Positions 7,318 through 15,578 of a stretch of 24,752 nt of DNA are shown here, in pieces. Below the pieces are notes generated by a model, which made no database searches, was not told the DNA's origin, and saw only the letters and a list, made by a program, of their open reading frames with translations. Made by a program: the position numbers and the translations under genes. Source of the stretch: a virus; the IMG/VR virus record IMGVR_UViG_3300014720_000177, positions 1 through 24,752 of that record. One strand, written 5' to 3'. How positions within the stretch are numbered: position 1 is the stretch's first letter; every line of letters begins with the position of its first letter.

Positions 7318-7774
7318 CTGTCTTCCTTCTATGTGGATAGTTGATAAGTTCAGGGTAAAATATTTTACTATGTGTTTTCTCTTTAAGCCATGCTTCAGGT
7401 ATTTCTTTATCGGCATAGATAAATCCGTGCTTGGTACACCAATCCCCGTAAGTTGTCTTTGATATTTTTGATAACCTACGTTTACTACTTTCAAATACAA
7501 ATCTAATCTCAAGATTCGCATGTTGTTTTTTTACCAGTAAATGTTTACGCCTATCTTCGGCAGTAAACAATCCTTTGGTTTCAATAATGATTCCATTCTC
7601 AAGTATAAAGTCTGGTGTGTACTTTCTGTACTTAAGGTCTTCCCATTCGACTTTAACTTTTTCATAAATAAATTTAATGCCAAGTTCCTTGAGTTGGTTT
7701 TGTATCTTAACCTCAAGTCCGCTTCTGTACCCATGCTTCTTGGCAGCATAGAATTGTTTTTTATTAAAGGTCAC
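7298..7774 (-). CDS. T7 endonuclease I-like Holliday junction resolvase
   Basis: It cleaves four-way and branched DNA, resolving recombination intermediates and helping to degrade host DNA. The catalytic set of phage T7 gp3 is visible in register: RSGLE (Glu21), YTPDF (Asp55), then IIIETKG (Glu65 and Lys67). In T7 the residues are Glu20, Asp55, Glu65 and Lys67. The 158-aa length is near that of T7 (149 aa). It begins with GTG at 7774 shortly after the exonuclease stop. It is encoded next to exonuclease and polymerase, as in T7-like replication modules. Confidence 0.93.
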   Translation of the reverse strand: MTFNKKQFYAAKKHGYRSGLEVKIQNQLKELGIKFIYEKVKVEWEDLKYRKYTPDFILENGIIIETKGLFTAEDRRKHLLVKKQHANLEIRFVFESSKRRLSKISKTTYGDWCTKHGFIYADKEIPEAWLKEKTHSKIFYPELINYPHRRKTDDCTSQ

Positions 7775-7782
7775 GAAGCTCT

Positions 7783-8631
7783 TTAATCTTTTTTGATCTC
7801 GACATATGAGACCATCGGCGGATGTTCTGCCCTGCTGACCAATGATGGTCTTTCTTCAAGGCTATCCCAACACGCATACCTGTAGGAACACCATCCACAT
7901 TCTTTGTCCAGCACAAGGTTGCCCGTAGGTTTGCCTCTATAAGTCTCTTCAACAGGTGCGTAACAACGGGTGAATTTATTCTCTTGTAAAGCAGATGCTT
8001 TCTCACCAATCTTCTGTACTTCCGTATCAACATCAAGTCCTGTCGCCGGTACATACTTAAACTCTCCCTTTGCCTTGTTGATAACCCACCATCCCCCAAC
8101 CTTCACGTCCATGGCTTTAGCATAGCCTGCAAGCTGTGCTACATAACCAAAGGAATCGTTAGATGCAAGCGTATCATAATCAACAAACTTATTACGGTAA
8201 GACCAATCACTAGCAGACTTAATATCGTCTACTGCTCCGTCTATTGATAGATCGGGTGTGCCTTGCACCTCGTGCCCATTCACCTTCAGTGTGACTTTCT
8301 CACCATTGAAATATACAACACCTGCTTCTGTGAGCAGACCTTTGAATACAGCTTCCACAATATCACCAATCATCATATTCATCAGGAAGTTTGATGACAT
8401 TGTGGTTGCTTCTTCAGGACGATTCTTTTCAAACCACAACTGGCAGTACGGTCTACCAGCGTTTGACATACGTAATGAAAACTCTCTAGACTTCTTATCA
8501 ACAAACTGCCGAACCAAGGCAGCACGTACATCGTCAGTGATCTGATTGATAGTCTTCTCACTGACAGAAGCTTTGCCAGTGCGTACTTCTTCGATATACT
8601 GGTGTACCTTTAATTCGGCAGGGTGTTGCAT
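7783..8631 (-). CDS. Cas4/RecB-like PD-(D/E)XK exonuclease with probable Fe-S cluster
   Basis: The 282-aa product shows the RecB-family nuclease core: GTPDLSIDG (Asp127), VDDIKSA (Asp136-x-Lys138) and QLAGYAKA (Gln166). One early cysteine (Cys63, in RPYCQLWF) and a C-terminal Cys245-x2-Cys248-x5-Cys254 group match the four-cysteine 4Fe-4S arrangement of Cas4/AddB nucleases. It probably replaces T7 gp6 exonuclease in end resection and host DNA breakdown. The start ATG overlaps the stop of the upstream gene by one base (TAATG). Function is inferred from motifs. Confidence 0.85.
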   Translation of the reverse strand: MQHPAELKVHQYIEEVRTGKASVSEKTINQITDDVRAALVRQFVDKKSREFSLRMSNAGRPYCQLWFEKNRPEEATTMSSNFLMNMMIGDIVEAVFKGLLTEAGVVYFNGEKVTLKVNGHEVQGTPDLSIDGAVDDIKSASDWSYRNKFVDYDTLASNDSFGYVAQLAGYAKAMDVKVGGWWVINKAKGEFKYVPATGLDVDTEVQKIGEKASALQENKFTRCYAPVEETYRGKPTGNLVLDKECGWCSYRYACWDSLEERPSLVSRAEHPPMVSYVEIKKD

Positions 8632-9518
8632 TAAGCTGCGTCCTTTATCTCGACATCAACAAACTCATCCACTAACTCTTCATCTACATCACCAGCACCA
8701 TTGTCACGTGCTTCATTAAACTGCTTGATAATGTAGTCATTGTAGTTATCAATCCACTGATTGAAGTCAGCGAATGTCTTTTGATCTGCATCTACCAAAG
8801 GAATGGCAGAGCTAAGATCAAGAGAAGCAAGAGGTAGGAAATAAGATTCCCCATTGGGAAGTCCCTTTTCTTCTGTATCTAAAGTAATCCAATGCTGGGG
8901 CAGTAGGCGATTCTGCTTAGCCATCTGTGTAATAGGGGCACCCATAGTCTTAAAGGCATCCTTATTATCGACTTCCCAAATGAAAGGCAACAGCAGGTCT
9001 TCTTGCTCTTCGCCTTGTGCATTTAAGACAGACTTCATTTCTACCGTACCAAACAGGACACGAACCCGTTTGATGGATTTAATCAGGGATTGCATATCGG
9101 AAGGCAGAGACTTGTAGTCTTCAATCCAACCACTTGGCTTACCACAATTAAATCCACCTTCATTATCCCGAAGGTCAGACTTCAGGTCAAGGGCCATAAT
9201 GGTTTTAACAAACCGATTCTTATCTCCCTCTTTGATGAACCGCTTGTACATGAACCGCTGATTGAACAGCCGAATGCGTACGCTGTTTGAAAACAGTGTG
9301 GCTTTCTCCGGGATGTCCAACTTGTACATGCCAGCAGGCACAACTTCTACCTTACGCTTCTTGCCTTTAACTTCGTCTTCACCCATCACGCCGGAGTGAT
9401 CGATACGTAGGCGTGGCAGGATAGATGACTTCTCTTTTGATTGATCTGCCTGCATACCCATTGCTGCAGCAAGAGCACTAAAGTTTGATTCATTATTTAC
9501 TAACGCTAGTTGTGACAT
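8631..9518 (-). CDS. Probable ssDNA-binding / replication accessory protein
   Basis: The start ATG 9518 is preceded by AAAGGT. The 295-aa protein has a low-complexity N-terminus and a central region rich in basic and aromatic residues (RLFNQRFMYKRFIKEGDKNRF). It ends in a very acidic tail (DVDEELVDEFVDVE), the arrangement used by T7 gp2.5 and other SSBs to contact polymerase and helicase. Its position between the polymerase and exonuclease genes matches gp2.5-type genes. I see no definite OB-fold signature, so the SSB call is an inference from context and the tail. Confidence 0.5.
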   Translation of the reverse strand: MSQLALVNNESNFSALAAAMGMQADQSKEKSSILPRLRIDHSGVMGEDEVKGKKRKVEVVPAGMYKLDIPEKATLFSNSVRIRLFNQRFMYKRFIKEGDKNRFVKTIMALDLKSDLRDNEGGFNCGKPSGWIEDYKSLPSDMQSLIKSIKRVRVLFGTVEMKSVLNAQGEEQEDLLLPFIWEVDNKDAFKTMGAPITQMAKQNRLLPQHWITLDTEEKGLPNGESYFLPLASLDLSSAIPLVDADQKTFADFNQWIDNYNDYIIKQFNEARDNGAGDVDEELVDEFVDVEIKDAA

Positions 9519-9533
9519 ATATTTACCTTTCTA

Positions 9534-11579
9534 TTAAGCAGCTTTCTGATCTAACCAATTTAAACCTAACTTAGCTTCAAGCAACAACGGCACATTCATT
9601 TCAATGTTCCATCGTTTCTTAATCAGGTTGTGTATCTCATTTTGTACACTCTCAATAATGAGAAGCACTTCCTTTTCTTCGTCAGGGTGAACGTCTATCA
9701 CGATTGAATCGTGTACTGAATTTACCACCACTGAATGCATCCCGTCAAGCTTATTATAAATCTCCACAAGGACCAAGGGTACGATGTCTGCAGTGGCAAA
9801 ACCCTGCACCGGATAGTTCTTAATGGCTGTGAAGTTTGTTACTGTACCGTCCCTCCTGCGCTGGACATTCGGGAATGAATACTCCCTGCCACTGGGGATC
9901 TTGACCATCCTGTATCCCAGTGCCTGTTTAGCCAAGACCTTATGCCACGCAGCTACCCCTTTATATTTTTCCATGAAGTGCTGATAGTAGGCTGCTTCTG
10001 CTGGGGTTCTGCCGTATCCAGTGGCTCCGTAGAGAGGCGCAAAAGTATGCGCCTTAGCTTCCTGCCTAGACGTTGTCTGCCCAGCGTCCGTAATAATCTT
10101 CGCCGTATATGAGTGTACATCGAATCCTTCCGTTACCTCTTTCATAGCCACAGGATCTTGAGACAGGAAGGCAGCTACCCTAAATTCTAACTGGGCAAAA
10201 TCTGCCTCCATAACCTTGCCCTTATTAAACCTAGACACAAACACTCGCTTAACTGGAAACGTACCACTACGTGGCATGTTCTGCATGTTTGGATTACTGC
10301 CACTGAATCTGCCAGTGGCTGTGATGTGCTGGTTCAATCTAACATGAAGCATACCATCTAACTTCTTAAATGTTAGAATGCCATCTACAAAGTTAGATAG
10401 ATAACTATCTAAGGCAGACAGTCGCTTAACACTACTAAGAAACTCTTCGGCAACTGTCATTCCTTTGGACTTTGCCACTCGCTCCAAAATCTCAAGGTTC
10501 TCTTTGGCAGTGGCAAAACCATTAGCACTCGCCCACTTGACCCCGGGTGCCGTGAACCTAAGACCAGCCATGTCTTTAGTTGCTTTAAATAAATAGCCTT
10601 GGCCTCCGCAAGTACCACACTTAGTAGCTTTCTTGAAGTCGGTTCCATCTTTTTTCTTCTTGTGTTTACTACCAGCCCCGTCACAATCCGGGCACTTCTC
10701 TGCCTTGGTCTTATACACCGTAGTGAAGTGCTGCTTTACAGCATTTTTAAAGTCGGCATCTGTCATATTAGGTGTGACTGCAGCAGCCCATTTGTTTTTG
10801 TCCTTGGGTTTACGGCTATAGATGACCCATGACAATTGCTCTGGACTATTCAGATTGATAGGAGTATCTCCCATCAGATCCGATACCATCTTCTGTAATC
10901 TATTTTCTATTGCATATTTTTCTGATTCAAACTCCGCCTTTACAGAGGACAATTGATCAGTGTCTATCCTAAATCCTGTGCAATAGATACGTGCTAGGAC
11001 GTAGCAGACTTCATTAGTAAGTTCAATTGTCGATTGTAAACCCGCATCCTTCGCTGTCTGCAGGCGAGCATGTAGTGCCTGATATACTCCCTCGGTGGCT
11101 CCAATATCGTGCTGTAAATATTCCGACAGTTCAGCGTGTGGTATGTCCCTTGTAGAAACATTGTTCTTGAAGTATGTGTCCAAGGTAGTTTGTTTTTGCA
11201 CGTCACACTTATATCTTTCAGCTACAGCACTAAGGTTTAATGGCATCTTGTTACCACGTTGCATTACGTACTCTGCCAGCATGGTATCAAACACTTTGCC
11301 CTTGTAATTAAATCCTGACTCCCACAGCCAAGGCAAATCGTGGGCTAGGTTGTGACCTACCAGCACATCAGCAGAGTCAAGGTAGTCTTGTATTACGTCC
11401 CTGCCGTTCTTTGTTGGTGATACATCTGCATGATCAAAGGTTGCAATGTACGTATCTTCATCACCAACAAACTTACACCCAATCATAACCAAACTATTAC
11501 CAGTCTCAAACGGGTCTAAGTGTTTCTTACCGTCCCGATTAGTGATGGTGTTTTCTACATCAAGTATTAGAACTTGCAT
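9534..11579 (-). CDS. Family A DNA polymerase with 3'-5' exonuclease and DnaJ-type zinc insert
   Basis: This is the replicative phage polymerase (681 aa). The exonuclease motifs are LDVEN (Asp7, Glu9), VGHNLAHDLPW (Asn77/Asp81) and YLQHD (Tyr154/Asp158). Polymerase motif A is VMEADFAQLEFR (Asp460), motif B is RQEAKAHTFAPLYG (Arg505, Lys509, Phe513, Tyr517), and motif C is VHDS (His623-Asp624). Between the domains, CPDCDGAG (296-303) and CGTCGGQG (321-328) form two DnaJ central-domain motifs. I recall this fusion from HMO-2011-type marine phages. The residue aligned to E. coli Pol I Phe762 is Phe513. No 5'-3' exonuclease domain is present, as in T7. The start overlaps the preceding gene by 20 nt. 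Confidence 0.95.
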   Translation of the reverse strand: MQVLILDVENTITNRDGKKHLDPFETGNSLVMIGCKFVGDEDTYIATFDHADVSPTKNGRDVIQDYLDSADVLVGHNLAHDLPWLWESGFNYKGKVFDTMLAEYVMQRGNKMPLNLSAVAERYKCDVQKQTTLDTYFKNNVSTRDIPHAELSEYLQHDIGATEGVYQALHARLQTAKDAGLQSTIELTNEVCYVLARIYCTGFRIDTDQLSSVKAEFESEKYAIENRLQKMVSDLMGDTPINLNSPEQLSWVIYSRKPKDKNKWAAAVTPNMTDADFKNAVKQHFTTVYKTKAEKCPDCDGAGSKHKKKKDGTDFKKATKCGTCGGQGYLFKATKDMAGLRFTAPGVKWASANGFATAKENLEILERVAKSKGMTVAEEFLSSVKRLSALDSYLSNFVDGILTFKKLDGMLHVRLNQHITATGRFSGSNPNMQNMPRSGTFPVKRVFVSRFNKGKVMEADFAQLEFRVAAFLSQDPVAMKEVTEGFDVHSYTAKIITDAGQTTSRQEAKAHTFAPLYGATGYGRTPAEAAYYQHFMEKYKGVAAWHKVLAKQALGYRMVKIPSGREYSFPNVQRRRDGTVTNFTAIKNYPVQGFATADIVPLVLVEIYNKLDGMHSVVVNSVHDSIVIDVHPDEEKEVLLIIESVQNEIHNLIKKRWNIEMNVPLLLEAKLGLNWLDQKAA

Positions 11580-11814
11580 CGTTATTATTCCATTGTTCCA
11601 TTAGTTCAGTTAGACCAGCTACAAGATATTCTGCTTCTGAATAATCCATACAAATGTAATTATCTTGATGTGATGATATCCAAGACGGAAACTTTGCAAT
11701 GAATCCATTGCCCGTGTCTTTAATCTTGCATAACAATTTATTTTCCTGTGTGTATCCCGGGCCGGATAATATTTTTACTCTTCCTTTTGACACAGTTATT
11801 TTTACGTCTGTCAT
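11560..11814 (-). CDS. Small hypothetical protein between polymerase and helicase (84 aa)
   Basis: ATG 11814 overlaps the helicase stop (ATGA) and the 3' end overlaps the polymerase start, so this gene is locked into the replication operon. The product starts with short strands (MTDVKITVSKGRVKILSGPG) and ends in an acidic helix and Asn-rich tail (YLVAGLTELMEQWNNND). I recognise no domain. By position it could be a small replisome accessory factor, but nothing in the sequence shows that. Confidence 0.75.
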   Translation of the reverse strand: MTDVKITVSKGRVKILSGPGYTQENKLLCKIKDTGNGFIAKFPSWISSHQDNYICMDYSEAEYLVAGLTELMEQWNNNDASSNT

Positions 11815-13040
11815 GATGAGTACACTCCTGTCCTGTAATCAAACTCACAGTTAACAATCCTATGCACACCCGTGATTTTGTTTTTGACAATATTCAGATA
11901 CCGCATGCCATCGTCTTCAGTCTGATCATTCAGTGGTGGGTTACGTGCTACCAATATCATAAGGTCAGACTCACCAGCAAGTCCAGTCTTACTGCCTTCG
12001 ATCATAGCTTGGGATAAAACAATCTTGCCTTCGGCTTCAGCACTTAGCTGTGTGCAGTACACTACCAAGCAGCCGTACATCTTACCAAGGTTACGTGCGT
12101 AGATTGCGTTAGCCTTCAGTGCCTCTGCACTATTGGATGCAGATCCTACTATAGCATCCTCCACAAACTTACTGCCAATGTCCAGTACGAGAATGTCAGG
12201 CTGATGCTTTTTGATTACGCCTTCTGCCCATGACATTGTTCTGCCTGTTGCATCCACAAACTTTAGGTTATCTCTTATCGGATCATAAAACCTATGTGCT
12301 TGGGTTTTATCCTCAGATATCTGATGCATGGTCATTCCAGTACTGGCAGTTAGATATCTGCTGGCTACTCGCTCTGGCTTTTCCTCATTGCATAGTATGA
12401 GTATACGTGCTCCTTGTGCCGCCCATCCATTAGGTGCAGCACACAGGCTGGCGTGGAACGAGGACTTACCGACATTGGATCTTGCACCGATGACGAAGAG
12501 CATTCCGCTGTCGAGTCCGGCAACGGAGTGGTGCAAGGTTGGGATATTAAACTGCCACTTTGTATTGGTGCTGGCACGTTCGATAAGGTTGTCAATGGAG
12601 TTGTCGACATAGTTAATCCTTATGGATGGTGTGAAGTCATCCTGATAGTTGTTGATTAGATTACGTAGTGGTTCAAGACTTGTCTTATCCCCATTAACAA
12701 AATCAAAACCAAGGTTAGCAACTTCCTGACCCACCACTTGCCTGAACAGATTGCTGAGTACATCTTGTGCTACATCCGGGCTAAGTGTTTCTGCCTTCTC
12801 CATCAAGTGGAAGGTCATGCCGTAGGAATGTTTTTGTGCTGTAGTTAGTGTGGGATTTGATGCAAAGAATAAAGCTTTTATTTCGTCCAGTGTCAGGTCT
12901 TTGTCATACTGCTCCATTGCACTGTCAATGGTTTGCTTGATCTTACGGAAGTCTTTACCGAATAATTTCTCAGGGCACTTTGATCGTGCCTCCTGATAGA
13001 ACTCTTTATTCAGCAGGCTTTTAAGTAGTGCTAGTTCCAT
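11811..13040 (-). CDS. DnaB-like replicative helicase (RecA fold)
   Basis: The 409-aa protein unwinds duplex DNA ahead of the polymerase. Visible are Walker A GARSNVGKSS (185-194), the paired acidic residues CNEE (Glu219/220), Walker B DILVLD (Asp287), sensor Gln331 in YCTQLSAEAEG, and the C-terminal LNIVKNKITG segment typical of DnaB/gp4 helicases. The roughly 160-residue N-terminal part is helical and, unlike T7 gp4, contains no primase; that is a separate gene just upstream. The start overlaps the primase stop by 10 nt. Confidence 0.92.
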   Translation of the reverse strand: MELALLKSLLNKEFYQEARSKCPEKLFGKDFRKIKQTIDSAMEQYDKDLTLDEIKALFFASNPTLTTAQKHSYGMTFHLMEKAETLSPDVAQDVLSNLFRQVVGQEVANLGFDFVNGDKTSLEPLRNLINNYQDDFTPSIRINYVDNSIDNLIERASTNTKWQFNIPTLHHSVAGLDSGMLFVIGARSNVGKSSFHASLCAAPNGWAAQGARILILCNEEKPERVASRYLTASTGMTMHQISEDKTQAHRFYDPIRDNLKFVDATGRTMSWAEGVIKKHQPDILVLDIGSKFVEDAIVGSASNSAEALKANAIYARNLGKMYGCLVVYCTQLSAEAEGKIVLSQAMIEGSKTGLAGESDLMILVARNPPLNDQTEDDGMRYLNIVKNKITGVHRIVNCEFDYRTGVYSS

Positions 13041-13828
13041 GTGCTGTCTACCGTTTCAATTACGTGTTTGAGTTGAGTGACATCGTCTTCCTCCCTGTAT
13101 TTTAAATCATCATGCAGGGGGAATGCAACAGCTTTGACACCATTGGACTTAAGCTCTCGGGTTATGGTGATTGTACTTTTCCTAGCGTCAGGATCTAAGG
13201 CCACAATAACCGAAGCATACCTGTGCAATAGTCCCACGTGTTCTGTAAGTAATGTCGTACCAAGTAAAGCAAAGCCTGTCCCTCCCAAAGTCTCTACAAC
13301 TGCAGCCGATACTGCGTCTTCTACAATCACGGCAACTGGCCCAGTGCCAGTGATGTACGCTGTCCGTGCCTCGCCATAGCGTAACCATTTTGGCTGTGCA
13401 TTGACAATGCTACGTCCGATAGCGTCCACGATTACACCATCGTGCATGATTGGGAATACGATCCGTTGCTCTGCAACATCGTACCGTAGGCCAAGGTGCT
13501 CGTGATCTATGCCGTACTTATCTGCATACGGTTTGGTGTAGATGCTGTCATACACTACCTGCTGTGGCATTACAAAAGGCGCAGGTGCCTTAGCATTTCT
13601 AAACCCATTGTTAAGGAAGTATTGTTTAATGTCATCAACAGTGAGGCCAATACGGACAGCCCCACTGATGTTGCAGCTATTAGAGTAGCAATTATAAAGT
13701 AATGTCCCATTGTCATTGCTTACCGTAAATGTTTTATCTCTCTTGCACACAGGGCAACTGCCCCTGTGCGTCATGCCTAATGGAAGATTTAACTCTTCAA
13801 TCTTCTGAATTAGATTTCTTTTATTCAT
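13031..13828 (-). CDS. DNA primase (zinc finger plus Toprim)
   Basis: The 265-aa protein would make RNA primers for lagging-strand synthesis. Counting from ATG 13828, a zinc-binding set Cys25-x2-Cys28 and Cys47-x4-Cys52 (CPVC ... CYSNSC) recognises template. The Toprim domain shows VIVEDAVSA (Glu170) and VALDPDA (Asp212, Asp214). A longer start at 13879 would place the N-terminus inside a terminator-like hairpin, so the 13828 start is preferred, although no clear Shine-Dalgarno sequence precedes it. The primase and helicase genes are split but adjacent and overlapping, unlike fused T7 gp4. Confidence 0.9.
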   Translation of the reverse strand: MNKRNLIQKIEELNLPLGMTHRGSCPVCKRDKTFTVSNDNGTLLYNCYSNSCNISGAVRIGLTVDDIKQYFLNNGFRNAKAPAPFVMPQQVVYDSIYTKPYADKYGIDHEHLGLRYDVAEQRIVFPIMHDGVIVDAIGRSIVNAQPKWLRYGEARTAYITGTGPVAVIVEDAVSAAVVETLGGTGFALLGTTLLTEHVGLLHRYASVIVALDPDARKSTITITRELKSNGVKAVAFPLHDDLKYREEDDVTQLKHVIETVDSTWN

Positions 13829-13842
13829 GTGTGTGCGCAGGT

Positions 13843-13887
13843 AAAAAATCCCTGCACATGTCACGTAAGTTACAGACATGGCAGGGA
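13843..13887 (-). terminator. Terminator or attenuator hairpin just before the primase gene
   Basis: On the - strand the stem TCCCTGC/GCAGGGA, continued after a one-base bulge by CATGTC/GACATG, encloses a 12-nt loop and runs straight into TTTTTT (13848-13843). It is only 15 nt from the primase start, so it could end the upstream transcript or tune read-through into the replication genes. Confidence 0.7.
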
Positions 13888-13896
13888 CTATATTCT

Positions 13897-13918
13897 CCTC
13901 CGGTTTTTAAAACGGAGG
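13897..13918 (-). other. Second hairpin following the 82-aa gene
   Basis: The stem CCTCCG/CGGAGG (6 bp) encloses an AT-only-type loop of TTTTAAAA plus two bases. It lies 6 nt after the stop of the gene at 13925 and just upstream of the terminator hairpin at 13843-13887. On the - strand its 3' arm leads into GGAGGAG. It may protect the 3' end or act together with the next hairpin. Confidence 0.55.
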
Positions 13919-13924
13919 CAACAA

Positions 13925-14173
13925 TCATGCTTTGATAAAGTGACGAAGCAGGTTATTGTTCTTAATCCAGTTTTCAACGTCCCAGTTTACTGGGTTTGTA
14001 GCTGCACTTACAAACATCAGCATCATGTCATTAAGTTCTTTGACAGTCATATCGGGCTGCGGTTTGTATTGATACTTAAATCCGTCCACAAAAAATGTGA
14101 TATCCCCAATGGGAAGTTTCAATGTGGTTGGCTGTGCCTTTGTTGTTGCTTCTTCTTTTACATCTTCAGTCAT
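13925..14173 (-). CDS. Small hypothetical protein (82 aa)
   Basis: ATG 14173 has AAAGGA about 8 nt upstream, close behind the integrase stop. The product has a polar, Thr/Glu-rich start, then LPIGDITFFVDGFKYQYKP (strands) and a helix, VKELNDMMLMFVSAAT, ending in a Trp-rich and basic helix (WDVENWIKNNNLLRHF). No family recognised. A product encoded next to an integrase could be a directionality or DNA-binding factor, but nothing here shows a DNA-binding motif. Confidence 0.7.
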   Translation of the reverse strand: MTEDVKEEATTKAQPTTLKLPIGDITFFVDGFKYQYKPQPDMTVKELNDMMLMFVSAATNPVNWDVENWIKNNNLLRHFIKA

Positions 14174-14184
14174 GGTTTTTCCTT

Positions 14185-15135
14185 TTAGGTTAAAGGTTCA
14201 CCAGCATATACCTCACCCCCGGTGCGCCTTGGCAGTAGGCTATCATGGTTCTGACGGGCTGTCAATGCAACCCTAGCACCTGTAAGGGTATTCTTTATGT
14301 ACGGTTTGAGACTGGCGGGGGAGGCATGTCCAGTGACCATCATGATGTTGGTCAGGGGAACCCCAGCATCGACCATCTCAGTCGTGCCAGTACGGCGCAT
14401 GTCCATGAGCCACAGATCCGAGGGCAGTCCTGCTGCCTGCATGATCTCCCTGCCCACAGTGCTGAATTCAATCTTGCCGTAGTACCTCGGTGTGTACACA
14501 AGATTGCCACAGTACGGTGCGACATACGGCTGGTTACCCACTTCTTCCTTCTGTTGCTTAAGCATTGCCAGTAGATCATCCGATATCGGTAGCTCTACCC
14601 TGCTCCTACGTTTGGATTGCTCTAGGTACAATACCCCACTATCTAAGTCAAGATTCTCCCACTTCAGAGTACGCATATCGCCCAGCCTTTGGCACCATTC
14701 AAAGGACATTTGTATTATCAGTCCGATAGAGCGCCATTTAAATTGGCTATAAGCGGTTTGTAAGAAGAGGTTGATATCCCCCCTAGTCCACACTACTTTG
14801 CGGGGCTTGTAGGGCTTTTTAGATAGGTTCCTGAAGGGATTTGAGTCAGCATATCCCCTTTGGATTGCGTAGTTAAAGAACTTACTGGCTACAGCTTGAG
14901 TGTGGTTAGCGAAAGAGATACCCCGTTCTGCCCACTGATCGTATGCCTTCTGTGCCTTTGGGGTATTGAGTGTGCCAAAATACATCAGCCCTATCCGTGC
15001 ACGATCCACCACGGTATCAAGGATAGTATTCAGGCAGTACTTGTAGTCGTACTGGGTACGAGGACCAAGCCTTTTAAAGTCTAGTGATTGGTAGTATTCA
15101 TCCAGTACGGTAGCTATCTTATTTCTTTTGCTCAC
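14185..15135 (-). CDS. Tyrosine recombinase / phage integrase
   Basis: This 316-aa protein would insert or excise phage DNA at att sites by a tyrosine-linked intermediate. The N-terminal SAM-like arm-binding region spans about 1-105. The catalytic domain shows Arg150 (WCQRLGDMRTLKW), Lys175 (QSKRRS), Arg247 (LMDMRRTGTTEM), His270 (VTGHAS) and the nucleophile Tyr279 (LKPYIKN). The residue normally His in HxxR is Met244, which varies in phage integrases. It begins with GTG at 15135. No candidate attP core could be identified. It suggests this T7-like phage can, or once could, form lysogens. Confidence 0.92.
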   Translation of the reverse strand: MSKRNKIATVLDEYYQSLDFKRLGPRTQYDYKYCLNTILDTVVDRARIGLMYFGTLNTPKAQKAYDQWAERGISFANHTQAVASKFFNYAIQRGYADSNPFRNLSKKPYKPRKVVWTRGDINLFLQTAYSQFKWRSIGLIIQMSFEWCQRLGDMRTLKWENLDLDSGVLYLEQSKRRSRVELPISDDLLAMLKQQKEEVGNQPYVAPYCGNLVYTPRYYGKIEFSTVGREIMQAAGLPSDLWLMDMRRTGTTEMVDAGVPLTNIMMVTGHASPASLKPYIKNTLTGARVALTARQNHDSLLPRRTGGEVYAGEPLT

Positions 15136-15137
15136 GA

Positions 15138-15422
15138 TTATTCGTCATCTGAATAGTAAAAACTTTCATCAAACGTAAAGGGTTCACCCGCAGCAATACA
15201 CTTGATGAATCGCTTATAGTCTGACGGGATCATGTAGTACTCAAGCAAGCACTTGATTGCTCTCATTCTTTCGCTAAGAGTTAGTGTGTCTTCAAGTTCG
15301 TATTCATCTTGAAGCAATTCTTTTAAGTGCTTACTGTATTCCTGAAGCAGAATCATGATTGCAATTACGTCTGCTCTTTCCGAATCAAGATCAAGCTCTG
15401 TGATTACATGTACCTTTTTCAT
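15138..15422 (-). CDS. Acidic helical protein (94 aa), unknown
   Basis: ATG 15422 is preceded by a clear AGGAG 7 nt upstream. The product is largely alpha-helical (ADVIAIMILLQEYSKHLKEL, then LSERMRAIKCLLEYYMI) with an acidic end, FDESFYYSDDE. It is the gene directly before the integrase with only two bases between. I recognise no family. Confidence 0.7.
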   Translation of the reverse strand: MKKVHVITELDLDSERADVIAIMILLQEYSKHLKELLQDEYELEDTLTLSERMRAIKCLLEYYMIPSDYKRFIKCIAAGEPFTFDESFYYSDDE

Positions 15423-15431
15423 AACAATCTC

Positions 15432-15578
15432 CTATCTAGTAGCCATTAAATATAAACCCACGTTGGAGAATGCATACCCTGCATAGACCACCATCATGGG
15501 CATGTTGCCTTTCATGCCTTGCTCTACGGATATGTACGCATAGATTAATCCGGTTAGAATAATCAACCAAGAACTCAA
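15432..15578 (-). CDS. Tiny membrane protein with two hydrophobic segments (48 aa)
   Basis: Reading from TTG 15578, which overlaps the stop of the upstream gene (TTGA), gives 48 residues ending at TAG 15432-15434. Segment SSWLIILTGLIYAYISVEQG is followed by a short polar turn (MKGNM) and MMVVYAGYAFSNVGLYLMA, predicting two transmembrane helices. The YAGYAF-NxGL style of the second helix is familiar from small phage membrane proteins, which supports this frame over the 66-residue alternative in another frame. Function unknown; a host-membrane role is possible. Confidence 0.65.
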   Translation of the reverse strand: MSSWLIILTGLIYAYISVEQGMKGNMPMMVVYAGYAFSNVGLYLMATR

